From NCBI GenBank assembly GCA_009782245.1, contig WRKK01000269.1, forward strand, positions 1 through 8,838: DNA of 8,838 bases, given 5' to 3'. Numbering within the stretch: the first letter of the stretch is position 1; every line of letters begins with the position of its first letter. Shown here in pieces: positions 6,210-8,838 of this stretch. The notes beneath the pieces are model-generated. The model had not been told where the DNA came from, did no database searches, and was given only the letters and a program-made list of their open reading frames with translations. The translations under genes were made by a program, and so were the position numbers. This DNA is from Defluviitaleaceae bacterium. Lineage in GTDB: Bacteria; Bacillota; Clostridia; Lachnospirales; WQUN01.

Positions 6210-8236
6210 CAAAAGTAGAGGGCGGTAATTTTTGCCAAAAGTGCAACCCACCCAACAAAAAATCAAGCAAACGTCTAATTTTTATTTTGACAATAGTATT
6301 TATCGGGGCGACAGTTGGCTTTGGCGGCAACTGGATTTTGAACGCTTTTTTTCTAAGCGAACCCATTTACTATCCTAATGAAACCGTCATTCACAGCCAG
6401 CCTGAAGAAAGCAATCCAGAACAGCCAGCAGCTTATTTTTCGGAAATCGCTACCGCAGAGAATATTCCTGAAATCCCTGCAACCGAGAAATTTGAAGAGG
6501 AATTTGAAAACGATATAGAACCCGAACCCGCAGAACTCGCCTACATAAACCTAACCAACATACAAACGAGAATAATCGCCCACCGCAATCAATCTGCCGA
6601 AAACATGGCAAATGCTTTTTCACAAATAACCTCGTACAGCCCGTATTTTCAGCGTTTTCACATAAATATGCCGCCAGGGGTTTCGTTAGCGGATAACTTC
6701 CACACATTCGCAAGGGGCGAAATTCTAAGCGAAGTGGATATTTTGCTTGGCGGCACGGCTCTTTTCGCCGCTTATGAATGGTACAGCAATATCACAGGTG
6801 CAATCGAAACCGTCAACAGCCTTTTCAACGTTAGCCGCACGCCGACTGCCCTAATGGCAACCGTCGCCACCGATATGTTGCCTTTCAACACGCTATTGCT
6901 TGAAATTGAGCAAAACGGGCTTTACGATATGTTTTTGGCACAGCACGCTTTTGGCAATTTTATACAACGCATCGCATCTGTCAATAGTATTTATGAAAAT
7001 AGTTGGCTGTACATGGCGGAACATATGGTCATGTTGAACTGGTACAGCCAATTTGTAGCACATGAACATATGGCGGAAATGCTGGCAAATTTGCACATTG
7101 CAGAAGAATTGCCCGAACCGTCCGAGGAAGAAATTTCATTCATTGTGGCGGCAATCGAAAATTCTTTGAACAATGCCCGTTCTTTTATTACAGCAGGTTT
7201 TGGTTGGGACGAGTTTGGCAATGATTTATTCCGTGCCCAAACGATTAACCCGATTGAACTAAATTTTGATGGTCCACGCACCGTGCATATGGAGCGAAAC
7301 AATATTCTGCGAACAAGTTTTGCGGATTTGGCGTTTAGCGGAATTTTCGGGTTGCTGATGTCCACAGGCTTGGAAGATAACGCCAATCGAACACAACGCT
7401 CGCTTTTTACCTCGCTAACTAGGCTGAATAATTTTGCTGCAAATGCCGTAAACGCCGATATTGCGGAGTTGAACGCCTTAAAAGCAAGCATCGATTTGCA
7501 AGCGGATTTTTTTAACGCTCTCATAGAAAATGCGGAAAACGAGGAGTTTTTGCCTTATTTTGCGGCGTTGGCGGCTCTGCTTGCCGAATCGGAATCCGAT
7601 TTTTATGACTGGATTTCCTTTGACCGCCTAACTGCCGATTTTATGATAATTGGTTCTCGCACCATCGCAAAGTTGGATATTTTGATAGATTTGTATACGT
7701 TCGCCCTAATGGAAAGTGGCGAACGGACGGCGTTTTTGCAAAGTTTGAGTGCCATACAGGATAATATTTTCACGCATATTGGGTTTTCGGACGTGAATCC
7801 TGCGTATTTGACAATGTTTCAGGTGGCGGCTATCGGCTTAAAACGTGAACTTATAACGGATTGGATGGAGATTGGAAACGCCGTAGATACACACGTGCGA
7901 AATGCTGTTAGCGGTAACTTTGGGCTAAATTATGCAACAATAAGCGAGCCACGTAACGAACGATTTGTATTTATCGAGGAGAGGACTTTCAATAGTGGTT
8001 GGACTACAGATTTTGTAACCTTTTACAATTTGGACGGCGGAATAATTTACATTGGACACGTGGCACAAGGGCTGTCCGCTTATTTTGATGGTTTTGGCAA
8101 CCTAATCTACGCAACCGATGACGAAAGTTGGCGGGAGCGTATTGAGGGCAATGTACAGGTTAGCGAATGGCTATTTGAAAATGCACTTAGATTTTCGTTG
8201 CCGCATTATCAGTCGTTGCGGCATTTGCGTGGCTGA
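6188..8236 (+). CDS. Single-pass protein with N-terminal zinc ribbon and large unrecognised extracytoplasmic region
   Basis: A 682-residue protein I cannot assign to a family. Residues 3-19 form a zinc ribbon (C3-x2-C6, C16-x2-C19); these are the only cysteines in the protein. A basic stretch (KKSSKR, about 24-29) precedes a transmembrane helix (about 30-50), so the ribbon should be cytosolic and the rest outside. Residues about 57-118 are a Pro/Glu-rich, acidic, probably extended stalk. From about 119 to 600 the sequence is Ala/Leu/Asn/Glu-rich and looks alpha-helical. The last about 90 residues change character, with Gly/Tyr/Phe-rich strand-like segments (around FYNLDGGIIYIGH and FDGFGNLIY) that may be a separate small beta domain. 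Strong AAGGAGG at 6174-6180 fixes the start. It is followed after 23 bases by another protein with the same N-terminal head. Confidence 0.9.
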   Translation: MFCPKCGTKVEGGNFCQKCNPPNKKSSKRLIFILTIVFIGATVGFGGNWILNAFFLSEPIYYPNETVIHSQPEESNPEQPAAYFSEIATAENIPEIPATEKFEEEFENDIEPEPAELAYINLTNIQTRIIAHRNQSAENMANAFSQITSYSPYFQRFHINMPPGVSLADNFHTFARGEILSEVDILLGGTALFAAYEWYSNITGAIETVNSLFNVSRTPTALMATVATDMLPFNTLLLEIEQNGLYDMFLAQHAFGNFIQRIASVNSIYENSWLYMAEHMVMLNWYSQFVAHEHMAEMLANLHIAEELPEPSEEEISFIVAAIENSLNNARSFITAGFGWDEFGNDLFRAQTINPIELNFDGPRTVHMERNNILRTSFADLAFSGIFGLLMSTGLEDNANRTQRSLFTSLTRLNNFAANAVNADIAELNALKASIDLQADFFNALIENAENEEFLPYFAALAALLAESESDFYDWISFDRLTADFMIIGSRTIAKLDILIDLYTFALMESGERTAFLQSLSAIQDNIFTHIGFSDVNPAYLTMFQVAAIGLKRELITDWMEIGNAVDTHVRNAVSGNFGLNYATISEPRNERFVFIEERTFNSGWTTDFVTFYNLDGGIIYIGHVAQGLSAYFDGFGNLIYATDDESWRERIEGNVQVSEWLFENALRFSLPHYQSLRHLRG

Positions 8237-8245
8237 TAAATTTAT

Positions 8246-8281
8246 AAGGAGGAATTTTTATGTTCTGCCCAAAATGCGGCA
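8246..8281 (+). repeat. Start-module repeat, copy C
   Basis: The third instance of the ribosome site, spacer, ATG and FCPKCG codon block, with AAGGAGG at 8246-8252 and a 7-base spacer to ATG 8260. One mismatch to copy B. Identity with B continues through the ACAAA after the module and then stops. Confidence 0.9.
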
Positions 8282-8838
8282 CAAACGCCGCAAACAGCAA
8301 CTTCTGCCCAACGTGCGGAGCAAATTTGAAACCCACAACTAAAAGCACCAAAATTAAACCAGCGATACTTGCCATTGTAGCAGTTGCGATTATTGGGATT
8401 ACTGGCGGCTTTTTGGCTATGCAGACTTTTCTGGATAGTCTAGATAGCATTGTAGTGATAAACGGCGAGGAATTTAGCACCCTGCACACAACAGAGTTTG
8501 ATTTGTCGGGTATTCCCTTAGATGCCGAAATAATAGACGCTTTAAGACAGTTGCCGAATTTAGAACACTTGACTTTGGGAGTGGTTAGTCGGGAAAGGTT
8601 AATGTATATACCGCAATTTGCAGATTTTGAAAGTTTGAGGAGTATAGAGATAGACGGAAGAACCATAGATGATTTGCAAATTTTTGCGGATTTAGGCAAT
8701 CTGACTGGTTTAAGTTTTACAGAGGGGTTGCCTCTAGTGAACAATATAATCCCGCTACTTAGACTTAGCAATTTGACGGACTTGTACTTACGTTTGAATA
8801 ACCAAGTAGCCAGCATAGCCCCACTTGCCAGCCTTACC
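8260..8838 (+). CDS. Single-pass protein with N-terminal zinc ribbon and extracytoplasmic leucine-rich repeats (3' end outside window)
   Basis: The frame is open from ATG 8260 to the last base (193 complete codons) with no stop, so the C-terminus is missing. Residues 3-19 are a zinc ribbon (C3, C6, C16, C19). A Lys/Thr-rich stretch (24-33) precedes a transmembrane helix at about 34-55, giving a cytosolic ribbon and outer C-terminus. Residues from about 98 onward show leucine-rich repeats of the LxNLxxLxL type (98-106, 123-131, 145-153, 169-177, 189-), period about 22-24, similar in style to internalin-like repeats with an I-x-P-L turn near the end. LRR arrays usually bind proteins. It shares its leader and head with the 6188 gene and likely its transcript (23-base gap). 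Confidence 0.88.
   Translation, partial: MFCPKCGTNAANSNFCPTCGANLKPTTKSTKIKPAILAIVAVAIIGITGGFLAMQTFLDSLDSIVVINGEEFSTLHTTEFDLSGIPLDAEIIDALRQLPNLEHLTLGVVSRERLMYIPQFADFESLRSIEIDGRTIDDLQIFADLGNLTGLSFTEGLPLVNNIIPLLRLSNLTDLYLRLNNQVASIAPLASLT

Noticed and set aside
8187..8816. 209-codon minus-strand frame over the LRR gene
   Set aside because: The plus-strand frame has a strong ribosome site, a family head and LRR periodicity; the antisense frame has none of these.

Overview
The window reads as a low-to-moderate G+C Gram-positive genome, most likely an uncultured clostridia-like member of the Bacillota. The signs are strong AGGAGG-type ribosome binding sites, all genes on one strand with short gaps, small zinc-ribbon membrane proteins, and a secreted RCC1-repeat protein ending in copper-amine-oxidase-N-like domains, a combination known from Clostridia and Paenibacillus relatives. 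This is inference from family content; there is no rRNA or housekeeping gene to fix taxonomy.

Layout: positions 1-97 are a perfect pentanucleotide (GAGCA) tandem array cut by the window edge. Positions 98-338 hold no convincing gene, only a stem-loop followed by a T-run. From 339 every gene is on the plus strand. First cassette: a cytosolic coiled-coil protein with a C-terminal zinc ribbon (339-776), a four-helix membrane protein with a C-terminal zinc ribbon (813-1463), a 36-codon remnant beginning MFCPKCG (1490-1600), and a 1058-residue secreted protein with two seven-bladed RCC1 propellers (1634-4810). A strong hairpin follows at 4821-4856. Second cassette: a 92%-identical paralogue of the coiled-coil zinc-ribbon protein (4896-5333), a polytopic DUF4203/TMEM198-like membrane protein with a C-terminal zinc ribbon (5351-6061), a 682-residue single-pass protein with an N-terminal zinc ribbon and an unrecognised extracytoplasmic region (6188-8236), and a single-pass protein with an N-terminal zinc ribbon and leucine-rich repeats that runs off the window (8260-8838+).

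The unifying theme is one four-cysteine zinc ribbon (CxxC-x9/10-CxxC), attached to five otherwise unrelated architectures: at the C-terminus of soluble and polytopic proteins and at the N-terminus of single-pass proteins. Predicted topology places every ribbon in the cytosol, while the propeller, the LRR and the 682-residue protein's large domain face outward. The two cassettes share the same order (coiled-coil ribbon, polytopic ribbon, MFCPKCG protein), suggesting duplication followed by replacement of the display domain. A plausible but untested reading is a modular envelope system in which soluble coiled-coil ribbon proteins pair with, or assemble on, membrane proteins carrying matching ribbons. 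No catalytic domain is recognisable, so the biochemical role is unknown.
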